Below the pieces are notes generated by a model. The model was not told the origin of the DNA. It did no database searches and saw only the letters and a program-made list of their open reading frames with translations. This document shows, piece after piece, positions 12,326 through 23,545 of a stretch of 64,000 nucleotides of DNA. The position numbers and the translations under genes are program-made. The first letter of the stretch is position 1. Every line of letters starts with the position of its first letter. This DNA is from Hybos culiciformis (lineage: Eukaryota; Arthropoda; Insecta; Diptera; Hybotidae), in contig OZ023273.1 of NCBI GenBank assembly GCA_964007475.1, positions 114,313,812-114,377,811 on the forward strand, given 5' to 3'.

Positions 12326-15300
12326 GAATACTACAAAAAATTATTGTTAAACTTAAAAAGTAATAGTTCTTAATTTATGGTCACAGTGTTCAATGGCACT
12401 GGGACTTATTGCCATTTAATTTTAAATGAGTTGAAATCAAAAATATTAAATTAAACTAACTGCTTTAAGATTTTTTTTTCCTTTAATTTTATTTAAATTT
12501 CAGTTTCATTTTCAAAGTTATCAATCTATATTTGAAAAGTACAATATGTTTGTAATTTTTATTTTATTTTTCATATAGCCATCAAATAGACAAAATGTGC
12601 ATACAAATTCCCCCTTAATAAATTGTAAATAAATTTAAACACATTTATATGCGTTAACTTAAACTGTGTAGTCAGAAATTAGTGCCAAAATTAAATACAT
12701 TATATTAAAAAAATTTCAATATATATTTGTCTGGGCTGAATATTTATTTTTATTTTATTTAATCCTTTCTGCCACAAACTTTTCTTAATGTTTGTGCAGC
12801 AATGAATAGAATATACAAAAAATAAAAAATTCCACATTTTTTTATTTCCAGCTCAAAAAGATAAATTTTTATTAAAATTTATCTTTATTTTGTTTTCTTC
12901 AATTCACTTATACTTAAATACTTTTATCAATTCCAAACAAAAAGATACTTAACATTATTATGGGTATAGTACAGTTTATTTTCATTAAAAGCAAAAAAAA
13001 TAAAAATAAAAATAAAATTCAACTTTTGATTAAAGGCACGTTCTTTTAAGCAATGACTAAAATCCTTTTTTTTTTTTTTGTTACTTTTTATTTTTTTTAA
13101 CTCCTTAAGTAAATTTAAGAATATTAATGAAATGAAATTTAATTTCGACATAATAGTTAAATAAAGAATAAAAAAAAAAAATAATGATTTTTATTGTCAT
13201 TCTTATTTATTAGGTCGCCTTTGAATATGGTAAAAAGAAATAATAATAATTTATTTCATTATTTTGATATGGAATTCAAAATTAAAATTTATATTTAGGA
13301 TTTGTGAAGTAGACTATTAAAAAAAATTGGATTTTAATAAAATTTAATGTGTTCCACCAATTTTTGTCTAATAAGGAATCTAATATAATTCAAAATTTGT
13401 TTATTTTCAATATTGCACTATAGTAATACATAGTGAATTGCATTTAAAGCTATTAAAAGTTGACTATAACTGTTATCTATGATTGTTGGCTATGATTATA
13501 TTTGAAAATACACAGATCAAAGCTATGAAAGGAACTTTTTTAAATTGTCTGCCGGAAAAGTCTGATATTGACTTTTAGCTTGAAAATTAACCTTTAGACG
13601 ATTGAAATGAAAATAAATATAAAAAGTATAGTATGAAGTAAATTTTATTTTACAAAGAAAGGGTAAATTTCCGTCTTTATTCACACCCAAAAAAAAAATG
13701 TGAAAATTTCTCATTTCATCTTTTTTTATTTTTTATTAATTCATTTAGTTCTGATGAATGTGCAATAAAGAAAAAAGCATATGCGGATTTTTTTTTTATT
13801 TTTGTTCCAAATCCTTTTCCTGCTGAGGGATTAGCAACAGTCAGGGTGAAAAAAAAAATCAAATTAAAGTTACTTAGTTGGAGATTTATTATCTTTAATG
13901 ACAATTTTTTTTTTGTTGATTGAAGAAAAGAGTAAAATTCTTCTTTTTTGGACAATAATCAAAGAAAAATGGTAATTTTTTTTTTTTTGCCATTGTTTGT
14001 TAACAAAAAATAAAACTGACTTTGTTTAACAGAAAATATAATATAAAAATTAAGGAAACCCAGCACGCGAACAATCAAACCTTAACAAATAATAAAAAAA
14101 AAACTAAAAGAAAAACAGAAGAAATTTAAAAAAAAAAGGGAGACAAAACTCAATAAAGAAAGATTAATGCTTTTGATTTTTTTTTTTTGATTTTTTTTTG
14201 AAATTTCATGCAATTTTATTCAATTTTTTCAGATAATAAATTTAAAATGTATATAAAACAAATTACATTTCTTTAGCGCCAATTTATAGTTTTAAATTAT
14301 GTAAATGGCATTTTTTTATGTTAAGAACATTATTTCGAAAAAAAAACATTAAATTTTATAAGTTCATCAAAATATAAAGTTATGCTTCAATGGTCAAAAA
14401 TGATTGGCCCTTATAAAAACTTCCACAAAATTCTCTTTCTTCAGTCAAGAGTTTTTATTTGATTTTATTTTGAGCGCTAAATTTGAAAAAGATATCTTCC
14501 CGGTTGTCATTACAGCGGTTAGCGCTAAATTAATAATTAGCTTCAGCTGGTATAGAACTAGTTAATTTAGTTCAAGTAATGCCTTGATCACAGCTAATTT
14601 ACCTATCTGAAAAAATGGTACCGTAAAAATCGATTTTCTATGTTATTATTCTGTTTATATTTAACCAAATTTAGAGATAATCAAGATATTATTTTTTTCT
14701 ATTTTTCGTAAAAAGAATTTTTTTTAAATATTTTCAAATAATTAAAAAAATTGAATTTATTTCTTTTTGCTATCTGAAAAATTTCATTACTTCATAAAAT
14801 TATTTTTTTGTTTCTTTTTAATTGCGTTTCAATTCAATCTGAATTTTTTTTTCAGATAAATTTTACTGTCAAAAATTTTATGATTAAAAAAAAAATAAAA
14901 GTAAATTTAATTTAAAAAAAAAGTTATAATTTTTAAATTTAAAAAATTAAATTTAAACTTTCAAAATAAAAAAAAAAGGATAAACTCTTGAAGTTGATAT
15001 TTTACTTTCAGGTAAGATTAGCTGTGAACAGGTTTCCGGAACATTCCTCCAAAAATTACTTTACTACGAACAAAGCATAATAATATTGATAAATCTTCTT
15101 CTTATACGCTAAAATATCAAAATACAAAATAATTACAATTAACGTAATAATTGCTTAGTAACTAATATTATTAAAAAATTATATATGATTTGTACGTCAA
15201 CCAACTAAACATTTTTTCCAATTTTATTCCGAATAAGTGCACAAGTTTTCTTCTCTCTTTTTTCCCGAATTTTTATAGGCCCATACATATGGCTAAAAAT

Positions 15301-16392
15301 ATTAATAAATTTAATATAAAAGAAAAAAAAAATATATTTCATTCACTTGCGTACATTTTATATACAAAAAGAATATTGAATTAATTTATAAATAAAATGC
15401 ATATTGAGTTAAAAAAAAAAAAAAATAAATAAAATAATATATTTTTCAGAAATAAAAAATTAATTTTTTTTTTTTTTTTATATTATCAGCGATTTCTCAT
15501 TTTAATTGGACTATTTACTGGCGCTTTAGTACAAATTTATTCGATTAAAAAAAAAAATCAATTGTACATTTAAGGTACATCACATAACAGCCCATTGTTC
15601 AGGTTTATTTATTTTTTTTTTATAAGGGATTTTAAAAATCCATATTTAGTAAATGCAAATACAAATTAAAATAAAAATAAATATGAAAATAAAAAATAAA
15701 ATAAAAATAATGAAATAAAAATCTATTGCAATTAAATTAAAAAAAAAAAAAGCGAGACTAACAGGCATAAAAAATGCACGGCAAAAAAGGAAACATATAT
15801 ACATAAAGAAACATAATAAATATACACAAAATAAAACCAAAAATAAAAATTTCACCAATCAAAAAATAAAAGTTTTATACAGAATACTAACAATGTTGTA
15901 TAGTTTGTTACTGTTGTTATATAAATGATACGAAATGATTTTATGTACTTTATTAAGAAATATAATTTTTTGAGTAAAATCGGATAAAAAAAATCAAATT
16001 TGGAAAAGACACACTCTAAGCATTAAGGAATATAGTGAAAATTTCTTGAAAAATTGAAAGCAAAACTGATCATTCTGAGGATTTAATCATGGAAAATCCC
16101 TAAGCAGTTCCGCAGTGAAAAATTGATCAAAACTAAAAACATTTTTATCTTAGATTTTATATTTTTTATTATTAAGTTACATTAGAAGTTGAAAACAATA
16201 ATAATAATTTTATAAATTCGAATATATAATAAATTTATAAAGAAAATTTTCTTACAAAATGCGATTGAAAAAAAAAAAAAAAAGTAACCCTTTCTTCTTT
16301 TTCCTAAAACAATTTGTTGCCCTATATATTTTCATTATAAATATTGTATGTAAGGAAAAATATTTTTATGCTCTTTATAAAAGTAGAATACA

Positions 16393-16416
16393 AAATAATA
16401 ATAATAATAATAATAA
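16393..16416 (+). repeat. (AAT)n microsatellite
   Basis: About eight AAT units in an otherwise A-rich stretch. Confidence 0.85.
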
Positions 16417-18480
16417 TGGTAAAAACAAATTTCCATATCAACATTACATTTTTACACATTATCTTTTTCTATTTTCTCATTGTTATGCAAATTGTAAAAT
16501 TATTTATATAAAGTTTTTTTTTTATTTATAATAAATATACTTTTGATGTTATTCTACATGTACATATATATACTTACTTTGTTAAATGATTTAATTCTTT
16601 AAATTCTTTTACTTTTCTACAATAATAATAAAAGAAACAACAAGTATAAAAGTAAGCTTAAAAAATTTCCATATAATAATACTATATACTACACTACAAT
16701 ATTTATATCTTGTTCCAAACAATTTTGTCATTAAAAAATTTCAACCATAAATCACCAAAAAAAAAAAAAATACTTAAGAGAAAAGAATTAAATGTTTTAA
16801 TCTGGGTGAATAAAATTAAATAAATAAAAATAATGAATAATAAAATAAAAATGGTTGAACATTTTAGATTTAGAACATCATTCGGAAAGTCACAGAGCTT
16901 AGAGAAGTTCTAGAATTCTATTTTTATATATTGGCTTATGAGAAGTTATTTGAAATAATTTGAAAAAATTTCTCAAGGTTTGAACTATATATTAATTTTT
17001 AAATATATCAAGGAACTTTTGTGAATTTTTAACAAAATATTCTAATTTATGCAAACTTTCGAAAATAAAAACCAACATCTTTTTCAACATTTGTTTTTTT
17101 TTCTCTATATTTTAGTTTAAGTGATTTCAATGTAACCCTTTTTCATGGTCCACGAATCTCTAATAGCATATTTTTGTTATCACTATAATTTGTTTTTTAT
17201 TTTCTATAGATATACATTAACAGTATGGTATTATGCATATCATTATTATTTCATATAAAACGTTTTTAATTCAAAAATAGAAAGCAGCAACATAAAATAA
17301 AAAAAAAAACAAAAAAAAAAGAAATTATATTTTTTATTATTCTTTCAATCCAACAATTCCAAGTAAAATTTATATATGTTATACATTTTACTTAAATTGT
17401 AAAATTATGCAATATTTTCTCAATAGATTAAGTTCAAGTCCTTAATTCATTCAATTATATCTATGGTATGTTTATGGAATTTATTTTTTTTTTAACATTA
17501 AGTGCAATAATATTATTTTTAAAGAAAGAAAGAAAGAAAAAAAAAAAGAATTCATACTATGAATGTGATAATGATTGTATATAATATGTACTTGTACATT
17601 ATATTCTGTTTTAAGAAAATGAAAATACATCTGAAATAAAAAAAGATTTAAAAAATACACATTTTTTTAGTCTATACTGCAGTGACCTAGTAGTAGTGAT
17701 GAGAAATTATTTCACCGGAATAGAAAATCTGGATAAAATAAATAATGATTTTTTTTTTATTCTTATTATTATATATTTTTAAGTAATTCGGGTACATAGA
17801 ATAATTTCTCTGCAGCAGAATAAAAGAAAAATATATAAATATAATTCGGATAAAAAACGAATCTATATAAAGTATAACAATGTTAACAGAACTTAAACTA
17901 CTAGTAAGTATACCAATAAAGATAAATTTTCGAATATTTTTCAAATACCATCTTCTTTTTATAGAATTGAAATTAAGATTACCTACTGCTATTAATACTT
18001 AATTGAGATGTCAATTTTTTGAACTTTCAAACAGTATATGAAGAATACTGTTGCGTATGGACACAATAAGCATAGTAGGGTTAGACTCTATTTGTATATA
18101 AATATCACATTACGAACAATTTAATTATTACAGTAATTTCATTTCACAGAAGTATATCTGAAAGTTCTGAATCTATATAGTTAAAAAGTAACAAGTTTCA
18201 CACCATACCGGATATTAATATGTTGTACACAATTAATATAAAGCATAGAATATGTGGCCGCAAAAGAAATCGAAACTTTTTACAGGGAAATAAAATTGTT
18301 TTTTTCACACACTAATTTTTCTATGCGAAAAATTCTTTCAACCAATCAATAACTTATTTATTACTTGAATTTTGTCATTTCAAATAATATTGTTTGTACG
18401 TGAAAAAAAAACAAATTTATAATTTTAACCGCAAAAATATTGCTAAAAACTGATTATTATTATTCATAAAGATATAGTAC

Positions 18481-18982
18481 TGTTGTACCTTTTGGTACTA
18501 TTATTCTTACCGTCATTCCTGTGTACAACTGTACACACATGTTTTGAATTTAAGTACAATGTTGTACTTTGAATTCTTTGAAAATCTGTTAGCAGTAAAA
18601 ACTGCACTTTAAAATCAATTTCTTAACAACAAAATATGTTTATCTAAACATATTTTGTTGTCTTGATCAACGTGACCAACTACCACTATAATGGTTTGCA
18701 CATGCCGCATGCACTCACCAATACGGAACCAATTTACTCTCATATTCTAAATACGTACCATAAAACACCTACACTAATTATATTCTAAAATTAACCATAT
18801 TCTAAATACTTACTGCAATCACTTTCACTATATGTAATTATACTTACCATAAAATTAAATACTAACAAAGAATTATTATTATAAATATTGTCAAAATTTA
18901 TTTATAAAAATTATTAATGTTTTATCGATCAATAAAAGAAGTTCAACTTAAAATTAAACAAAGTATTTTCTTTCTTATTACA
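18481..18982 (+). repeat. 5' LTR
   Basis: 502 bp, starting TGTTGTACC and ending TTATTACA. It holds a 17-bp perfect palindrome with a 2-nt loop (18626-18642 / 18645-18661), short GTAC-centred palindromes in the first 90 bp (TGTGTAC..GTACACA; GTACAA..TTGTAC), and AATAAA at 18931-18936 as a likely poly(A) signal. It reads identical to the 3' LTR along its full length. Confidence 0.95.
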
Positions 18983-18997
18983 TGGCGATCCTGCCAG
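18983..18997 (+). other. Primer-binding site for tRNA-Arg(ACG)
   Basis: TGGCGATCCTGCCAG begins at the first base after the 5' LTR. It is the exact complement of the 3' end of the insect tRNA-Arg(ACG) as I recall it (...CTGGCAGGATCG plus CCA), over 15 nt. Initiation at this site primes minus-strand DNA synthesis. Known: tRNA-Arg priming is used by the mdg1/412 group, though with a different Arg isoacceptor sequence. Confidence 0.8.
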
Positions 18998-19197
18998 ATA
19001 TAGTGGAAGTGTAAATTTTTTTTTTGTAAAGTCGAGTAAAAAAAAAAAAGTGAAAAAAATGTTTTTAAATTAATAATAAAAAAAAAATATTAATAACAAT
19101 AAACATGAATAATAATAATAATAAAATAAATAATAATTAATAATGATATAATTAATAATAAAATGTGTGTAATTATCGTTAGGCGCTTTTTGGTCAT

Positions 19198-19374
19198 AAG
19201 AGTTCTTTTTATTGAGAACTATCAAGTCATTTCTTAACGGAGATGAGTCTTCGGACCAACAAGAGTTCTTTTTATGAAGAACTATCAAGTTTTCTCCTCA
19301 CAGAGAAAAAATTTTGAGTTTTCTCCTACCAGAGAAAAATTTTTCTTAGTTTTCTTCTTACAGAGAAAAATTTT
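19198..19374 (+). repeat. Tandem hairpin array in retrotransposon leader
   Basis: Two copies of a 30-bp unit, 63 bp apart (19198-19228 and 19261-19290), each fold on AGTTCT...AGAACT. They are followed by three copies of a 27-31-bp unit (from about 19288, 19317 and 19348), each with TTTTCT(C)...(G)AGAAAA arms. Between the first two units is GTC-TTCG-GAC, a UUCG-capped mini-stem. The position just after the PBS, ahead of the ORF, is where LTR elements carry packaging or dimerisation signals; that role is inference. Confidence 0.7.
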
Positions 19375-20109
19375 TTTTTAAAAAATAATATTAAAATTAT
19401 TTAAAAATTAAACTATTACATAAAAATTAAAATCTAAAAGAAATGATTTAAAACTAAAAAATCGACCTTCAACAAAAATTAGACCCAAATTAGAAATGAA
19501 AAAAAAAAAATTACAAAAACAAATAATATCCTAAATACGGGACAAGTTTGTAAAAACCAACAAGAAGAAAATAAAAATTAGCATTTCTTTTTCTTAACCA
19601 TATGTAAAAATTTCGAACCCAAAACCTAAAAAAAAAAAAAAAAAAAACGAAAACATTGAACTTAAAGAACCTAAAAGAAAAAAAAATACAAATAAAAATA
19701 ACAAAAAAAAATATATTTTTGGTGATAAGAAAAAAAAAAACACATAATTGCATTATGCATAATATACAAATTTTTATGACAAAAAAAAAAGATTTATATG
19801 AAAAGCGTAAAAAAAAAAAATTACCACATAAAAAATACCACAAAGTCCATTTCATTAAAAACTAAATTTTAATATAAATTTAACTTTAAAATTTCAGTAT
19901 AAAAATTTTAAAATATACATAAATTGAGTAGTAATAAATTATGGGTTAAAACAATCAAAAACAAATTAAGACAATCAAAAACAAATTGTGACAAAAACTA
20001 TGACTATAAAATAAAAATAACTAAACAAGAACATTCTTAATATAAATAAATATTGAAAAATTAACAACAACAAAAAAAAAAAAAAAAACAAATTAATTTT
20101 GAAAAATAA

Positions 20110-20259
20110 AACCGAAAGAAAAAAGGAAGAACCAAAAAAGAACCACAAGTGGCAACGAGAATATCAGCAGCAAGAGGTATCGAAAAATCAGCTTCAGCAA
20201 CATCATCAATATCATCAATACCATCAACACCGTCAACATCATCATTAAATTCATATTAA
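20110..20259 (+). other. Short Ser-rich open frame in leader, no ATG
   Basis: 49 codons between stops, basic at the start and then Ser/Thr/Pro-rich (SASATSSISSIPSTPSTSS). Composition is much less A-rich than the surrounding leader. It has no ATG and no recognisable domain. It may be the eroded start of a longer Gag, or a simple TCA/ACA repeat that happens to be open. Confidence 0.25.
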
Positions 20260-20789
20260 AAAAAATTTATTATATTTTTTAGTAAAAAAAAATAAAGATT
20301 TAAAATATAGTAAGCAAATAACTATTGTAATAAACATATAAGAATATTTGAAAGAAAATATATAATAAACGTATTTGAATTGATAACAATATATTTACAT
20401 TAAAAATTTATATACATATACACATCAAAATAATTATTTTTTTTATAAATACAGATCAATATTGATCTCGACAAAAAAAAAAAAAATTTTTAAAATAAAA
20501 TAAAAAAAAGAAAAATAAACCTCCATAATAATTTTTCGACATGCCTACGAAAAAAAAAAAAACATAATTCATGTGCACATATTAGTAAAGTGCATTACTC
20601 CAATTATAAAAAGTAAAAGCATTGACCGATATTAACGAAACTTTTTTTTATAAACGTAAAAAGATAAGTATTAGTAATAAGTATCACAAGTATAGCACAC
20701 AAATAATAAGTATAGATGAATATTTTATAAATGTAAAAATTCATATCATAAACGTTATTGATGCACATTTAATAATAAATATTTGAAAA

Positions 20790-20813
20790 AATATATATAT
20801 ATATATATATATA
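20790..20813 (+). repeat. (AT)n microsatellite inside retrotransposon leader
   Basis: About 12 AT units, 240 bp upstream of the ORF start. Confidence 0.85.
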
Positions 20814-21054
20814 CTTCAAATAATTTTGTAATTTTTGAAATTTTTTTAATTATTAATTTTTCTTTCATATACAAAAGATTTTCTTATTTTTATTCTTGGT
20901 CTTATAAATTCTAATATATATCATCTCGAACAAAAATTTGACCATACTTGTTTAACAAATATAATATTTTCGTAAACCCCTTTAACAATTTCATCGTGAA
21001 AATTATTTTTCTTAACATATGCTTATACCTATTAATTTTTAATAATTTGACAAA

Positions 21055-22662
21055 ATGATACATAAAGCACAATTAACACCAATTTTTTCTTTAATTACAT
21101 TTCATTTAATATTTCTTACTTTATTTAACTACAACGACGTAAGAAACATAATATATTTATTATTATCCATATTATTTTTTATATTAAAACCTTGCAAAAC
21201 AAAATTTTCCTCACACAATGACCAACAGCACGATGACAGTCAAACGTTAAAAGCTCACGAATTCCTCATCTTTGCTTCAAAGTTAATACCAATTTTCAAC
21301 AGAACCCATTTTAACCTTATCTCATTCATTGACTCAATAGACCTCGTAAATCATTTTGTTGGTCCAAATTCAAGCCTTTTGGTATCCTTAATTAAATCTA
21401 AAATCCAAGGCAATCATAGATACTTAATTACAGACGAAAATACAGTAGAAGAAATAGTAAACAGACTCAAATCTCAAATAAAAAAAGAATCGACTGAACT
21501 CATTAGAGCCAAACTGTTAAGTTTCGGAAGAGATGGAAAATGTCCAATCAGATACACAGAAGAACTTTATGGGCTTGCTGAAGACCTTAAATATGCATAC
21601 ATTTCTGACGGCATACCCGCCAAAAATGCACAACAACTTTCTATACAAACACTAATTGAATCCATAATTTTACATAATCCCTATAAATATATTGAACTAA
21701 TAATGTTAGCAGGCAATTTTAATACAGTTGACGAAATAATTACTAAATTTCTCAAGTTTAGTGACGATATCGATGTTAACAACAAATTTATACAATATAC
21801 TACACAAAACACTTACGGCCAAAATAATAACAGTAGTCATTTTAACTTTAACAACAATTATCCTAACAAGAGTCAAAAATTTTCCAAAAATCTAAATCGT
21901 AGTGATCTGAATCATAGTTATCAAAGACTCAAATCAGATATGACAGGTATAAACCTAGTCAACACTGGAGCCGATAACTCACTGATTAATCAGACTCAAA
22001 ATTTAAAGCAAACTGATCGGTATCAGAATTATAAAAAACTCAAATCAGATACGACAGGTAATATCCTAGTCAATACTGGAGTCAATAATATATCACCGAT
22101 AAATCAGAAATGCGTACTTAAAGATATAAAAAAATATGAATACAATGATGCACGCAAAATTAAAAATATTGTTCGCTTAATTTGCAATTTAGATAAATCT
22201 AAATTGATCATAAAATACAAAAAAAATATATTAACTAGCATAGATCTAGAAAAATATTACATTGCTAAAGGAATGCTTGATTTCGATCAATTGCTTCCTA
22301 GGCTAGAAAAAGAGGCCAGCAAACAAAGTATAAATGAAATACAAATATTCAAATACGATGATATATTTAATATTATAGAAATTCATGAATTTAAAAATAT
22401 CGCGAACTTAAAACTTAAAAAGTTAAAAATTATATTAGCACCAAATCTTATAAAAATAAATAATAATGTTGATAAACGGAAAATTATAGAAAAATTACAT
22501 AAAGACTCTTTTACAAGCGATCACGCAGGTACATCTAAACTACTTAGAAAAATTAAAGAAACATATATATGGAAAAATATGACCAAAGATATTAATGAAT
22601 TTATAAAAAATTGTACACATTGTCAACAAAGAATAAAAGAAAATCTACTAAAATCTAGTTAA
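21055..22662 (+). CDS. Gag / protease-remnant / integrase zinc-finger fusion ORF
   Basis: 535 aa from ATG in context ACAAAATG, with TAA codons in frame just upstream. Residues 1-47 are hydrophobic, with two possible membrane segments (9-25, 31-45). Residues about 66-236 look like a Ty3/Gypsy Gag capsid, helical, with SLLVSLIKSKIQGNHRYL. Residues 250-280 are Asn-rich with no CCHC knuckle. Residues 289-313 and 323-351 are two copies of a protease-like motif, LVNTGADNSLINQ and LVNTGVNNISPINQ, where active proteases have D(T/S)G. Residues about 360-475 resemble the segment between RNase H and integrase. An HHCC zinc finger follows (H482, H490, C520, C523), and the protein stops 12 residues later. 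RT, RNase H and the DDE core are missing. Such a product could form particles but could not reverse-transcribe or integrate. Frame integrity suggests it is still expressed or very recently was. Confidence 0.85.
   Translation: MIHKAQLTPIFSLITFHLIFLTLFNYNDVRNIIYLLLSILFFILKPCKTKFSSHNDQQHDDSQTLKAHEFLIFASKLIPIFNRTHFNLISFIDSIDLVNHFVGPNSSLLVSLIKSKIQGNHRYLITDENTVEEIVNRLKSQIKKESTELIRAKLLSFGRDGKCPIRYTEELYGLAEDLKYAYISDGIPAKNAQQLSIQTLIESIILHNPYKYIELIMLAGNFNTVDEIITKFLKFSDDIDVNNKFIQYTTQNTYGQNNNSSHFNFNNNYPNKSQKFSKNLNRSDLNHSYQRLKSDMTGINLVNTGADNSLINQTQNLKQTDRYQNYKKLKSDTTGNILVNTGVNNISPINQKCVLKDIKKYEYNDARKIKNIVRLICNLDKSKLIIKYKKNILTSIDLEKYYIAKGMLDFDQLLPRLEKEASKQSINEIQIFKYDDIFNIIEIHEFKNIANLKLKKLKIILAPNLIKINNNVDKRKIIEKLHKDSFTSDHAGTSKLLRKIKETYIWKNMTKDINEFIKNCTHCQQRIKENLLKSS
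21919..22056 (+). repeat. 111-bp-period duplication within the retroelement ORF
   Basis: The stretch AAATCAGATATGACAGGT at 21931 recurs at 22042 with one change (ATACGACAGGT). Similarity continues through CTAGTCAA(C/T)ACTGGAG. The 111-bp spacing (37 codons) keeps the frame and duplicates the protease-like motif. The copies are close at DNA level, so the duplication is fairly recent. The second copy continues to about 22107. Confidence 0.75.
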
Positions 22663-23509
22663 GTTATTGGAAAACTTTTTTTTTGACCTGAAAGAAAAAT
22701 AAATTAATAAAAATAAATTAATAAATACATAAAATAAAAAATAAAAAGGAAAATTTTTAACATATTTTTTTGTAATAATAAAATATAAGTTTTAGATAAG
22801 AAATGAATCGATTCATATATCATATATCATTTAAAAATTTTATAATAATTTTCAAATTTTATATTAATTTACAAATCCTACATTACTTTATTATATAGTT
22901 ATTTTTACTATTAATTCATTATCTTATTACTTTTTTTTCAACATACATAAAATATAACAAAAATTAAAGAAAATAAATTTATAATTAAAAATATTACTAA
23001 TAAAATAAAACTTTGTAAACTATAAAATATTATATTTAAGAAAACTCTCTTTAAAAATTATATACCTAAATAAATAAAAAGGATTAAAATTATCCATACA
23101 TATAAAACATTATCACTTAAACATTTTTTTTAATATAAATAAATTATAATTAAAAAAATTATAATTATAATTCTTTTATATAAATCTTTTTATGCTTACT
23201 ACTAAATAATAAGTTTTATAATATGTAAAATAAAAAAAATAAAAAAAAAAAAAAATATAAAATTGTAAAATATAAAAAAAATATTTGGAAAAACAAAACA
23301 AAGCCAAAATTATGTCAAGTTTAAAACAAATAAAATACTATTTTTTAAGAAAAAAAAAACAAAAAAAAAACAAAATTATATTTACTAATCATATTAATTC
23401 ACTGTCTTTTTCAAAATTTTTGCTAACTTCACATCTTTTGTTATTAACTAGTTAGTTTCCTTTTATCTCATAGTATTGAGCAATTGCATTTCTTTTAAGA
23501 AACCCTAGG
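22663..23509 (+). other. A-rich 3' untranslated region of the retrotransposon
   Basis: About 850 bp with extreme A bias on the element's sense strand and no open frame of note. An integrase core or env would lie here in a full element; I see neither. Confidence 0.7.
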
Positions 23510-23529
23510 GAATGTCCCACAGGACATTC
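23510..23529 (+). other. Perfect hairpin just upstream of the polypurine tract
   Basis: GAATGTCC-CACA-GGACATTC is an 8-bp stem with a 4-nt loop, 8-10 bases before the polypurine tract. The role is unknown; it could act in RNA structure near the PPT. Confidence 0.7.
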
Positions 23530-23534
23530 TTTTT

Positions 23535-23545
23535 CAGGGGGAAGG
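23535..23545 (+). other. Polypurine tract
   Basis: AGGGGGAAGG and the adjoining G lie directly before the TG of the 3' LTR. This is the expected plus-strand primer site of an LTR element and one of the few G-runs in the window. Confidence 0.8.

Larger units (their letters stand above)
3639..18480. other. AT-rich non-coding DNA, probably Trim9 upstream intron
   Basis: About 15 kb of A/T homopolymers with small microsatellites: (AAT)n near 3797-3822, (GTC)n near 4015-4027, (AAT)n at 16393-16416 and (GAAA)n near 17524-17540. No exon of the RING/B-box type (Cys/His-rich, minus strand) is visible. A 161-codon open frame at 11507-11992 (+) is described separately. GC-richer islands occur near 6786-6809 and 14480-14650. 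Confidence 0.5.

Noticed and set aside
15004..15012. CAGGTAAGA, perfect splice-donor consensus on the plus strand
   Set aside because: No open frame leads into it and no plus-strand gene is seen.
19511..19865. Overlapping open frames on both strands (114 and 69 codons)
   Set aside because: They are almost pure F/K runs from A-rich retrotransposon leader; composition alone explains them.
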